Shown: piece by piece, positions 1 to 8,043 of the stretch | Layout: each line of letters opens with the position of its first letter | Position numbering within the stretch: the stretch's first letter is position 1 | Assembly (NCBI GenBank): GCA_001045525.1 | Contig: LDWW01000006.1 | Location: forward strand, 62,001-126,000 | Origin: Chitinispirillum alkaliphilum | Lineage (GTDB): Bacteria > Fibrobacterota > Chitinivibrionia > Chitinivibrionales > Chitinispirillaceae | Length of the DNA: 64,000 bases | Direction: 5' to 3' | Translations under genes and position numbers: made by a program | The notes under the pieces: model-generated | The model's database searches: none | Told to the model about the DNA's origin: nothing | The model's input: only the letters and a program-made list of their open reading frames with translations

Positions 1-435
1 TCTGTTCGGGCTGTGATCAAAAAAAGACAGCAAAGAATATATTGGAAAACTCTAAAAAGTTTCATACTGAGATCCTTTGTTTGCAATTTTACTTAAGGCA
101 GGTATGGGGAATAAAATAATTTCGGTTTTTTTCATATACTTTAATTTTGACATTTTTGACAATTTTATTACTGTAATGCTGTAAATTTTAACCCATTAAA
201 CATACAGTTTCCAAAAAACTTCCGTTTTCGTGGAATCGCGGCGTATTGTCATATAGTAACAAAAGCCATAATCGGGTTAGTAACAGATCTGCTTTAGTAA
301 TAATTCCTGATATTTTACCCGGTAATATCACTACACCAGCAATATCAGGCAAAAAGCAAGACCCTGAGGCTACACTGGTCACTTTTTCATAAATAATACA
401 TTACCCTAAACGCATTAAAATATGTAAAACTGAAC
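1..435. other. Intergenic, no gene seen
   Basis: AT-rich sequence without a convincing reading frame. The only open frame (188-382, minus) has no ribosome site and no recognisable protein character. Nothing structured was seen apart from the promoter at its right edge. Confidence 0.6.
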
Positions 436-464
436 TTGACTTACTAACTGCCTGACCATATTTT
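436..464 (+). promoter_or_regulatory. Putative promoter directly before the nfeD operon
   Basis: TTGACT (436-441), a 17-base spacer and TATTTT (459-464) form a sigma70-like promoter. The predicted transcription start falls on or within a base or two of the ATG at 471, and no Shine-Dalgarno is visible before that ATG, so the mRNA may be leaderless. This is pattern matching only. Confidence 0.4.
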
Positions 465-470
465 CTCATT

Positions 471-1946
471 ATGTTAAAACTAACTTTTTTTATTCTCCTG
501 TTATTCCTGGTTTCCCTCCCCTACTCTCAAGAGTACGGGGAAAACAGCGAAACAACTTCAAATGAAGATGTGACAATTATCACCATACCCATAAGCGGCA
601 CTGTAGACAATGGGATGGCCGCCTTTGTGGAAAGGGCTCTTTATGAAGCCTCTGAGCATGAAAATCCAGTTGTAATACTGAAAATGGACACCTTTGGAGG
701 TCAGGTTGATGCCTCATTCAGGATAGTAGATACTATAGTCAACTACTCTTCCGGTCCAACCTACTCACTTGTCACTTCAAAAGCGATATCAGCCGGTGCC
801 CTTATAGCACTTGCCGCTGATCAGCTTTACATGCAGAACAACACTACAATCGGTGACGTTGCACCACTGATAATGTCCAATGAAGGACCACAGATGCTGG
901 GTGAAAAATTCCAGTCACCAATCAGGGCAAAATTCCGGGCTCTGGCTCGGCGCAACGATTATCCCGAAGTTCTCACAGAGGCAATGGTTACCAAAGAAAT
1001 ACAGGTCACGGAGCTGACATTACCCGATACTGTGATTTATGTTGATTCCATTGGCTATGCTGAGCTGGATGAGACTCTGAGAAACAGAATTATCTCTCAG
1101 CGGACAGTTGTGAGAAAAGGGGAACTTCTCACTATGACCGATGCAGAAGCACTGGAGCTTGGATTTTCCAGAAAAAGTGTAGGAAGTATTGACGAGATGC
1201 TTCAGCATCTGGAATACGATCAGGCCCAGCGGATAGAGATTGAAGAGAGCTGGTCAGAAACAATGGTACGTTTTCTTGGCTCTATAGCCCCGTTTCTTAT
1301 GATGATCGGGTTTGCAGCACTTTACATTGAATTACGCTCTCCGGGCTTCGGAGTACCGGGGATAATCGGTGCGGTCTGTCTTGCTGCGGTTTTTTTCGGT
1401 CAATACATGGTGGGACTTGCCAATCACACCGAGCTGCTTTTAGTTATTTTGGGGGTCGTTTTTCTTGCCATGGAGATCTTTGTGACCCCAGGTTTCGGAT
1501 TTATGGGGCTGCTTGGAATATTTTTCATGATGGCCGGAATGGTACTCTCTTTTCAGAATTTTGTTATACCCGACCCCCAATTACCCTGGCAAAGAGAGAT
1601 CCTTTTCAATAATATCATAAGGGTTGCGTCCAGTATATTAGGCTCGCTTATATTGATAGTACTATTTTTCCGCTATCTGTTTCCAAAGCTTGGAACAGTT
1701 GTCAGCGGTCCGTACCTGAATGCAACACTTGAAGGAGCGCGGGCGGATTCAGATGTCCTTAATCTTCCAAAGAGAGGCGATACAGGTGTTGCAAAAACAA
1801 CACTTCGTCCCTGTGGAACGGTGTGGATCGGTAATGAGATTTATGATGCCTCGACGGATGGAGAATTTATTTCATCCGGAACAGAAATCACCATCTCAGA
1901 AATCCGCGGCTCAAAAATCATTGTAACCCGTAAGGCCGATTCATGA
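471..1946 (+). CDS. NfeD-family membrane-bound serine protease (long form)
   Basis: A 491-residue protein with a signal peptide (residues 1-20) and an N-terminal ClpP-like protease domain (about 35-240). The DTFGG segment (72-76) and the SAGAL motif with S107 match the catalytic serine region of NfeD1b/stomatin-operon proteases, which use a Ser-Lys dyad; a lysine near residues 146-154 could complete it. Four or five membrane segments follow (about 268-415), then a C-terminal NfeD OB-fold (about 425-491). Length and domain order match the long NfeD family, which acts in membrane-protein quality control. The stop overlaps the next start (ATGA), so the two genes are translationally coupled. No stomatin/SPFH gene follows; a short NfeD does instead. 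No Shine-Dalgarno precedes the ATG. Confidence 0.9.
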   Translation: MLKLTFFILLLFLVSLPYSQEYGENSETTSNEDVTIITIPISGTVDNGMAAFVERALYEASEHENPVVILKMDTFGGQVDASFRIVDTIVNYSSGPTYSLVTSKAISAGALIALAADQLYMQNNTTIGDVAPLIMSNEGPQMLGEKFQSPIRAKFRALARRNDYPEVLTEAMVTKEIQVTELTLPDTVIYVDSIGYAELDETLRNRIISQRTVVRKGELLTMTDAEALELGFSRKSVGSIDEMLQHLEYDQAQRIEIEESWSETMVRFLGSIAPFLMMIGFAALYIELRSPGFGVPGIIGAVCLAAVFFGQYMVGLANHTELLLVILGVVFLAMEIFVTPGFGFMGLLGIFFMMAGMVLSFQNFVIPDPQLPWQREILFNNIIRVASSILGSLILIVLFFRYLFPKLGTVVSGPYLNATLEGARADSDVLNLPKRGDTGVAKTTLRPCGTVWIGNEIYDASTDGEFISSGTEITISEIRGSKIIVTRKADS

Positions 1947-2440
1947 TCTCAAGACTTATCATACCGATTCTCTTACAGCTTTTGGGAGTAGCAATCATTC
2001 TGGCTGAATTCATTCTCCCCTCTGCAGGCATACTAACAGTAGTTGCAATTGCCCTTTTCGGTTATTCCATTTATCTGGTCTTTGCAACTGTATCTATAAC
2101 AGCTGGATTTATTGTCATTGCTGCGGATGTAATTCTTATACCAATCCTTGTAATTATAGGTGTTAAGCTGCTTGAGGTTTCACCCGTTACCCTCAGAACA
2201 TCACTGGGTAAAGGGAATGGCGATGAGAAGAGTGACGATAAGGATGAAAGAGAAATTACGGTAGGTCAGGAAGGTCAAACCATTACAGATCTACGCCCCG
2301 CCGGCACCGCACTGATCAACGGTAAACGAAGGGATGTTGTTAGTAAGGGTGAGTATATATCGAAAAACAGTACCATAAAAGTGATAGAGACAAGTGGTAA
2401 CAGAATTGTTGTCAGAAAACAGGCTGTTATTGCAGAGTAA
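1943..2440 (+). CDS. NfeD-like short membrane protein
   Basis: A 165-residue protein with three closely spaced membrane segments in the first 85 residues, a charged linker (about 90-110) and a C-terminal OB-fold of the NfeD type (about 112-162, with the RPAGTALI and GNRIVV strands). It starts inside the stop codon of the protease gene (ATGA overlap). Short NfeD proteins usually pair with a stomatin or a long NfeD and are thought to form a membrane scaffold; here the partner is the long NfeD. A perfect hairpin followed by T residues lies 15 bases after the stop, so these two genes are probably the whole operon. Confidence 0.85.
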   Translation: MISRLIIPILLQLLGVAIILAEFILPSAGILTVVAIALFGYSIYLVFATVSITAGFIVIAADVILIPILVIIGVKLLEVSPVTLRTSLGKGNGDEKSDDKDEREITVGQEGQTITDLRPAGTALINGKRRDVVSKGEYISKNSTIKVIETSGNRIVVRKQAVIAE

Positions 2441-2446
2441 ATTTGT

Positions 2447-3691
2447 TTACCTTGAGAAGCGGCCGCTTCTTTTTACAAGTACACTGTCGATTTTGGTCGG
2501 AGAGGCTTTTATAATATAAAAGATCCATCCATCGATATTGAACTCCTCTCCCGTGGCAGGAATTCTCTCCAGAAATCTGCATAACACACCATTCAATGTT
2601 CTGCTATCATCCAAAAAGCTTCTGAGAGTTTCCGGAAGCCACTCCTGAAAAGCCTCCATATCCTGCAATCCTTTGAAGACCATGGCGTCAGCATCTTTTC
2701 CCGGCATAATCTTTCTTTCAAACAAAGCCAGGTTAAACAGTTTATCCAATCCGGAAGAGGTTGAGTAGACACCCGAGAACGCACCAAACTCATCAAGCAC
2801 ACAAACCTCTGTAACCTTTTTACGAAACATAAAAGTCAACAGGTTAGAAACTTCTATTGTATCATGAACCCAATGAACTTTGGTATAACAGTCTGACAAT
2901 AAGGTTTCACCTTTTTTCCTTATGATCTCATTGAGGTGCACGATACCCCTGATCTGTTGTTTTTCCCGGGGATTACTCACAAGTGCATAGGTGTGGTTTA
3001 AACGAACCATCTCTTTTATTGCTTCACTTACCGTTGTCCTGAGCTTAAAGATCGAAACCATGGACCGGTGAATCATGAACTTCTTTGCGGGTTCAGCCCC
3101 CTGTTCCAGAATACTGGTAATAAGAGGCTCTTCAGCAACGGTAATCACACCCTCCTGCACCGATTGTCTGATCCCATATTCCAATTCTTCCATGGTGACA
3201 AAAGGACTTGGTTTTCTCATTCTTTCCCTGACCCGGTTCAAAACCTTCTGGTTGATATTCTGAATGTAGTTCAGTACCGGGAGAAGCAAATTTTTCAGTT
3301 TGTTAAAGATGGGTGCAAAGAAAACCGCAAGTTTCTCGTTATTTTTTAGGGCGATATTTTTTGGCAGAATCTCACCAAGCATCACGATCATTACTGTTGC
3401 AACCACAAGACTCATCAGGGCCGCGTCACGGGGAAAAAACCTCTCCATCAAAGAAAAGATAAGTCCGGTCAAAGTGATATTTACAAATATGTTTCCCAAA
3501 AGAATAAGAAGCAGCGTTCTTTGTCCATCTGTAAGCAGGGTATATACCAGACGATACGGTTTTTGAGTATGGTTTTTGAAGTAGACAAGCCGCTCTCTTC
3601 TGATGGAGAAAAAAGCAGTTTCCGATGCAGAAAAAAAAGCAGACAGAAGTATGAAAATCAGATTCGAGAAGATTAATATTGGTAGGATCAT
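2447..3691 (-). CDS. CNNM/CorC-HlyC family membrane protein with CBS domains
   Basis: A 414-residue protein. Residues 1-180 are the DUF21/CNNM transmembrane domain, with the family motif FFSASETAFFS near the N-terminus and the LGEILPK segment. A CBS-domain pair follows (about 200-320), then a C-terminal transporter-associated CorC_HlyC domain (about 330-410). Such proteins (YfjD, CorC, MpfA, often misnamed hemolysins) are linked to magnesium or cobalt efflux and cell-envelope stress. It is monocistronic and convergent with the nfeD pair, with only six bases between the stop codons. The ion cannot be deduced from sequence. Confidence 0.88.
   Translation of the reverse strand: MILPILIFSNLIFILLSAFFSASETAFFSIRRERLVYFKNHTQKPYRLVYTLLTDGQRTLLLILLGNIFVNITLTGLIFSLMERFFPRDAALMSLVVATVMIVMLGEILPKNIALKNNEKLAVFFAPIFNKLKNLLLPVLNYIQNINQKVLNRVRERMRKPSPFVTMEELEYGIRQSVQEGVITVAEEPLITSILEQGAEPAKKFMIHRSMVSIFKLRTTVSEAIKEMVRLNHTYALVSNPREKQQIRGIVHLNEIIRKKGETLLSDCYTKVHWVHDTIEVSNLLTFMFRKKVTEVCVLDEFGAFSGVYSTSSGLDKLFNLALFERKIMPGKDADAMVFKGLQDMEAFQEWLPETLRSFLDDSRTLNGVLCRFLERIPATGEEFNIDGWIFYIIKASPTKIDSVLVKRSGRFSR
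2455..2474 (+). terminator. Terminator of the nfeD operon, inside the opposing gene
   Basis: AGAAGCGG/CCGCTTCT is a perfect 16-base palindrome (2455-2470) followed by four T. It lies within the last codons of the convergent CNNM-type gene, so the same bases serve as coding sequence on the minus strand and terminator on the plus strand. Confidence 0.65.
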
Positions 3692-3816
3692 AGTATGAGT
3701 TTTAAAGATTGATTGTAAGAGAACAGATACAAGAGAGGTCTATTTTATCCAGATAACCCCTTAAAGGTGAGAGGCAGTGAGTACCATCACCGCCTCCCCA
3801 AAAACTCTGAAAACCC

Positions 3817-4254
3817 TTAAAACGGCAGATCCTCTTCACTCATTGGCTCACTGGCGTGATTATTGGACTGAGGTACAGGTTCTGAATAGGACATATCAGG
3901 ACTGCTTTGTCCCGCACTGTTCCCGGCTGATGTATTCAAAAACTCTACCGAATTTGCCACAATTTCAGTTCGGTATTTTTTATTCCCATCCTTATCATCC
4001 CAGGAGCGGGTACTGATCCTTCCCTCTATGTAGCAGGTGCGCCCCTTTTTAAGATACTGGTTCACCAGCTCAGCCAACCGACCCCAAACTACAATATTGT
4101 GCCACTCAGTACGGTCCTGACGCTGCCCGTTTTTATCACTCCACCGCTCTGTGGTGGCAAGCGAAAAAGTTGCAACAGCAGTTCCGCTCGGGGTATACTT
4201 TAGTTCGGGATCTTTTCCTAAATTTCCAATGAGAATAGCCTTATTTACGCCCAT
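3817..4254 (-). CDS. ssb: Single-stranded DNA-binding protein SSB
   Basis: A 145-residue SSB that binds single-stranded DNA as a tetramer in replication and repair. The N-terminal OB-fold (1-105) begins [17 protein letters not shown] and contains the conserved TEWHN and KGR segments. A low-complexity Gln/Ser/Pro linker follows, and the tail ends in the acidic EEDLPF motif that recruits partner proteins. An upstream in-frame ATG exists at 4299, but the start at 4254 is preferred: AGGAGG lies directly before it with normal spacing, and it gives the standard SSB N-terminus. Standard length; monocistronic. Confidence 0.96.
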   Translation of the reverse strand: MGVNKAILIGNLGKDPELKYTPSGTAVATFSLATTERWSDKNGQRQDRTEWHNIVVWGRLAELVNQYLKKGRTCYIEGRISTRSWDDKDGNKKYRTEIVANSVEFLNTSAGNSAGQSSPDMSYSEPVPQSNNHASEPMSEEDLPF

Positions 4255-4310
4255 TTTTCCTCCTAATGTTTTTAATGGGTTCAAAACCATCCCAGACAAC
4301 CGTTGGGATT

Positions 4311-4338
4311 ACTATAAAATGATCTTACCCGATTGCAA
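4311..4338 (-). promoter_or_regulatory. Putative ssb promoter
   Basis: Read on the minus strand, TTGCAA (4338-4333), 16 bases and TATAGT (4316-4311) lie about 57 bases before the ssb start codon. This is a reasonable sigma70 pattern with a 50-base leader. Confidence 0.4.
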
Positions 4339-4339
4339 A

Positions 4340-4856
4340 CGCAACTTAAAAAACAAATGATTGAAATACTGTGAAAAGATAGAAAATCAGGATAAGTCGT
4401 CCTGCCCGGAATGGTGTTTATTCTGCATTTTTAATTTACATTTACACACCCGGCACATAGCAAACAAATCTACTCCCTGCATTAATCCGTAAAAAAATTG
4501 CCCCTTCCGGGTTCCTGATATCTTCAGCTGCCTCAAGCCTCGCGGATGGGATAAACAAATTCTTTATCCCACTGAAGCATCTCGGAGTATTTCTGCTTCC
4601 GATTGCAAAATCAGCTCTGTTACTACATTAATCAGCTTAGGTGCTTCACCTGTCCGGGGCCTTTCGGAACTAAATTCCTGCAGCTCAAAATAATTTGAAG
4701 GAAAGATAAACATCCGAAAAACCTCATATAAGTAGTTCTGTCTTGAATTGAGGATCACATGAGCCTGTTATGAGAGCTGTTTGCTCTATAAGTTTCGGAT
4801 CATTAATATATATATTTAATTAGAAGCATTTTACTAACAGTCAGAGAGAAATCGCA
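4340..4856. other. Intergenic, no gene seen
   Basis: About 500 bases between ssb and the AraC-type regulator. A 64-codon minus-strand frame (4564-4758) has no ribosome site and no recognisable features. The stretch probably carries the promoter region of the regulator. Confidence 0.5.
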
Positions 4857-5933
4857 TTGAAACGTCACCGATACAAAACCACATTGATCTGCGGCTCAGG
4901 AATGATTTGTTCATTATTGGTGATTATGATCTTCCTTTTTCACCGTGTAACAATCACCCCGGGAGAAGAAAATCTTCGTTTTATCACATATTCAGACAGT
5001 GAAGATTACGGGATAGAATGCTCTGAGGTACTCTCCCTAAATGTAGATAGAGGACTTGCGGCATTCTCATATACTATTGGTACCAAAAGGGATTATCCCT
5101 ATATCGGCATGGCTGTGGAAAGAACAGACAGCACTTACTGGAACCTTGCACGCTTTAACAAGATCACTCTCAGGGTGGACAAAAATATGACTACCCCCTA
5201 TACTCTCCTTCTGGGGACCATGGAGGAGGGGTTTTCTTCTGAGGACAAACCCGTTACCTGGCGACTTTTTCAGGATGATATCAATGAAATATCAGGAGAA
5301 CGTATCTCTTTGCCAATGAAACATATGCAAACTCCAACCTGGTGGTTTGGCACAAATTCCTTGAGTAAAAACAACAATCGTAAGAGCCTCTCCCGGGTAC
5401 GAATGATCAGACTTCAGAACCACCCGCTGGCTCCCCGCAACACCCCTCAGCGGATCCATTTGCAAAGGATTACCTTTTCCCACTCCGCAGGCCGGATTAT
5501 GCTGTTCCTTGTTCCATCACTGGGACTGATGCTCTTTCCGCTGATAAAAAGAGAAAAACGTTTACCCGGATACAGACCGCTTGCAATTGAGAATCGTCAA
5601 AGCGAAGAGTTGTCAATTCTTGAAGAATTTATAGGGAAAGAGTACAACCGCCTTGATCTGTCACTTCAGACAGTTATCAGGGATACCGGACTTTCAGAAA
5701 AGAGTATCCGCCACACACTTAAGAGCAAATATGGCAAGGGATTCATTGAATACCTCACCCACATACGAATGAATGAAGCAGCACGACTTCTCTGCCAATC
5801 AGACCGTCAGATCGCAGAAATAGCTTTGTTTGTTGGATACCGCCACCCAACGACATTTACCAAAATTTTTAACCGAACCTTTGGCGTTTCTCCCCGTAAA
5901 TATCGTGAGCATCACCGAAATAATGACACATAA
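4857..5933 (+). CDS. Membrane-anchored AraC-family transcriptional regulator
   Basis: A 358-residue protein starting at TTG (GAGAG lies just upstream). It has a membrane segment at about residues 13-29, an extracytoplasmic region of about 170 residues, a second membrane segment at about 211-228 and a C-terminal double helix-turn-helix of the AraC/XylS type (about 255-355, including the IAEIALFVGYRHPTTFTKIF second helix-turn-helix). This layout places a sensor outside the membrane and the DNA-binding domain inside. The next gene, in the same direction, is a secreted GH16 glycosidase, so the regulator may sense a glucan-derived signal and control that gene; this is inferred from position only. 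Confidence 0.85.
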   Translation: MKRHRYKTTLICGSGMICSLLVIMIFLFHRVTITPGEENLRFITYSDSEDYGIECSEVLSLNVDRGLAAFSYTIGTKRDYPYIGMAVERTDSTYWNLARFNKITLRVDKNMTTPYTLLLGTMEEGFSSEDKPVTWRLFQDDINEISGERISLPMKHMQTPTWWFGTNSLSKNNNRKSLSRVRMIRLQNHPLAPRNTPQRIHLQRITFSHSAGRIMLFLVPSLGLMLFPLIKREKRLPGYRPLAIENRQSEELSILEEFIGKEYNRLDLSLQTVIRDTGLSEKSIRHTLKSKYGKGFIEYLTHIRMNEAARLLCQSDRQIAEIALFVGYRHPTTFTKIFNRTFGVSPRKYREHHRNNDT

Positions 5934-6077
5934 CACCCAAAAAAAAGCGAATAAAAGCTGCTCATTTGCGGAAAATACCTGTCATATTCTGCATTTCAGT
6001 ATCAGCAATGAAGAAACAGAAGCATTTTGGTATCTTCTCTCAGAACAGAAACAGAGGCACTCTTTATAGGAGGTACA

Positions 6078-7337
6078 ATGAATAAACTCAAAAACTTTGG
6101 CACCATACTGATGGTCTCCGCTCTTTTGCTTAAAGCGAATCCGCCCATGATGGAGGCGTTTGTCGAAGAGTTTCCGGCAACAGGAGAGCAAAAAGAGATG
6201 CAGTATTTTCGTCATGACACAGGAGGTGGTGATGCTCATTTCACCTGGCGCTCCGGTGTGCCTTCTCAAACAGAACCACATACCACAGTTCTCGCCCTGA
6301 CCATGGATCCAGCAGATCTTGCCGGTGCCTGGATGGGTCCCAATGTGTACACCCCAAACCTCTGCCATTTCGGCACATATGTAACCCGTCTGCGAATCCC
6401 CGATGCATCCTCACAACCAAATGTCGGCAGTGTTGTAGGCTTTTACACCTTTTACAATGATGAATGGAGAGATGATCTGCCAAACGATATAAACCAAAGC
6501 GGTTTGTATGATAACAGCGAAATCGATTTTGAGTGGCTTATTGCAGACCCCAGAATAATCTATATCGGAGCCTATACTGATTACGGTCCCACCCCGGAGA
6601 CCATCGGTACAGAAAATCCCGTATATGTCACACGACAGATCAGCCGTGCGATAAATCTTGCCACCGGGGAGATCTACCACACAAAACACATTGACTCTGA
6701 ACCACTGGGATCAGCCGGAACTCCACTCACCTCACCGGAAGAGAACACCCCTGCATCAATAGAGTCCATTGAGGATTTCGATGCATCGGCCCGGTTTCAC
6801 ACCTACGGATTCGACTGGCTTCCCGAGAGTATCAGGTGGTGGATGCTGCACCCCCAAACCAAAGACACAGTAATTCTTTGGGATTATCATGGTCCACAGG
6901 AGCGAATAACACAAAAACCGGCAAACCTGATGATCAATATCTGGCACACAAACGACTGGCCGGTTATTGGCAACCCACATTCCTTTGAACCCCCAAACGA
7001 CACTTTCACTGTAGAGATAGACTGGGTCAGTTATACTCCCTATGACCAAAATGATGACACAAGATCTAAAGCAGCAGGCTCTCTGCATCATTCCAGAGCT
7101 CCAAACAGCGGATTTTCCCTTGTTTCCCACACTAAAGGCACAATGCTTTTACGGGAAGAAAACAGCCCAGCAAAAATTATGATCTACAATCTCCAGGGTA
7201 CACTTATGGAGAAGTTTGCCATAACCGAATCACAAACCTTACTCTCCCACTACAAAGTACCGGTAGTTGTTTGGATGCGTGACAGCTCGGGAAACGTTTT
7301 TACCCGAAGGCTGATTTCACAAAAAAGGGGCAAATAA
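6078..7337 (+). CDS. Secreted GH16-family glycoside hydrolase with C-terminal sorting-like tail
   Basis: The start at 6078 is set by TAGGAGG (6067-6073); the in-frame upstream start at 6027 has no such site. The 419-residue product has a signal peptide (about 1-27) and a jelly-roll GH16-like domain (about 40-320). The catalytic signature ExDxE is present as E148-I-D150-F-E152, where the first Glu would be the nucleophile and the last the acid/base. Family members cut beta-1,3/1,4-glucans, laminarin, agar or similar; the substrate is not determined here. The last 75 residues resemble the beta-rich C-terminal sorting domains of secreted Fibrobacterota and Bacteroidota enzymes (KIMIYNLQG, then VVVWMRDSSGN). 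Divergence from known GH16 subfamilies is considerable. Confidence 0.8.
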   Translation: MNKLKNFGTILMVSALLLKANPPMMEAFVEEFPATGEQKEMQYFRHDTGGGDAHFTWRSGVPSQTEPHTTVLALTMDPADLAGAWMGPNVYTPNLCHFGTYVTRLRIPDASSQPNVGSVVGFYTFYNDEWRDDLPNDINQSGLYDNSEIDFEWLIADPRIIYIGAYTDYGPTPETIGTENPVYVTRQISRAINLATGEIYHTKHIDSEPLGSAGTPLTSPEENTPASIESIEDFDASARFHTYGFDWLPESIRWWMLHPQTKDTVILWDYHGPQERITQKPANLMINIWHTNDWPVIGNPHSFEPPNDTFTVEIDWVSYTPYDQNDDTRSKAAGSLHHSRAPNSGFSLVSHTKGTMLLREENSPAKIMIYNLQGTLMEKFAITESQTLLSHYKVPVVVWMRDSSGNVFTRRLISQKRGK

Positions 7338-7352
7338 AATCACATGCGACTT

Positions 7353-7389
7353 CTCCTGCAGATCATTCATGCAGGAGAGGGGCTTTTTT
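7353..7389 (+). terminator. Rho-independent terminator of the GH16 gene
   Basis: CTCCTGCA (7353-7360) pairs with TGCAGGAG (7370-7377) across a nine-base loop. The stem is followed by GGGGC and a run of six T. Confidence 0.8.
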
Positions 7390-7539
7390 AGTGAAAACTT
7401 CCAAACTTTTCAGGGATCTGACAGATTAATTTCTGATTGAGGGGCGGTTCGATTTATCCCCAAATGATTTCATCAATTTGCACTTCCAACAGAAATGCTC
7501 AAAAGGTATTTTATAGGAAATTTCAAAAGAGGACCTTTC

Positions 7540-7998
7540 ATGTTTTTTAAGAATGTCACACTGCTTGAAGATGCATTAACTACGGATCATTTCCCTGCAC
7601 TTGAAACATTTCCATGCCCCTATGAAAAAGAAGAGACAAAAAGCGGGGTGATCAGGATTGTATTTCCGGAATTTACCTGTGTGTGCCCCAAAACCGGTTA
7701 TCCCGATTTCGGAGCAATCCATTTGTGTTATTTGCCCGACAAACTCTGCATCGAGCTCAAATCGTGGAAATTGTACCTCAATTCTTTCCGCATGATAGGC
7801 ACATTTCACGAAACCGCAACTCATCATTTGTTCAAGACTGTAAAAGAGGCACTCAATCCGCGCTGGCTCTATGTTGCGGGAGATTTCTATCCAAGGGGCA
7901 ATGTGGATACCACTGTAGTATTTGAAACCGGAGGGGATCGTCCTGCCGGGACCGATACACTCCTGCCACTTCTTTCTCCTCACAGTAAAAGTAAATAA
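7540..7998 (+). CDS. queF: NADPH-dependent 7-cyano-7-deazaguanine reductase QueF
   Basis: QueF reduces preQ0 to preQ1, the last free-base step of queuosine biosynthesis for tRNA. The 152-residue unimodular (type I) form shows the FTCVCPKTGYPDFG segment with catalytic C49 and D56, E72 in IELKSWKLYLNSFR, the family's nitrile-reductase signature with a Trp insertion, and the downstream FHE motif. ATG 7540 is preferred over ATG 7495 because AGAGGA lies just before it. No other queuosine genes are adjacent, and no preQ1 riboswitch was recognised upstream. A hairpin terminator follows. Confidence 0.93.
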   Translation: MFFKNVTLLEDALTTDHFPALETFPCPYEKEETKSGVIRIVFPEFTCVCPKTGYPDFGAIHLCYLPDKLCIELKSWKLYLNSFRMIGTFHETATHHLFKTVKEALNPRWLYVAGDFYPRGNVDTTVVFETGGDRPAGTDTLLPLLSPHSKSK

Positions 7999-8009
7999 GA
8001 GGTAAAAAT

Positions 8010-8043
8010 GCTCAGGCTTTTTTTGAGAAGCTGAGTATTTTTT
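8010..8043. terminator. Bidirectional terminator between queF and ptsI
   Basis: A near-perfect stem, CTCAGGCTT against AAGCTGAG (8011-8035), is followed by a T run on the plus strand (8037-8043) and by GCATTTTT on the minus strand. It overlaps the stop codon of the opposing enzyme I gene and serves two convergent genes. Confidence 0.6.

Noticed and set aside
4564-4758. Minus-strand frame of 64 codons between ssb and the AraC regulator
   Set aside because: No ribosome site, no recognisable features, and composition like the surrounding non-coding DNA.
7390-7539. preQ1 riboswitch upstream of queF
   Set aside because: No match to the short H-type pseudoknot pattern or a C-rich loop was seen.
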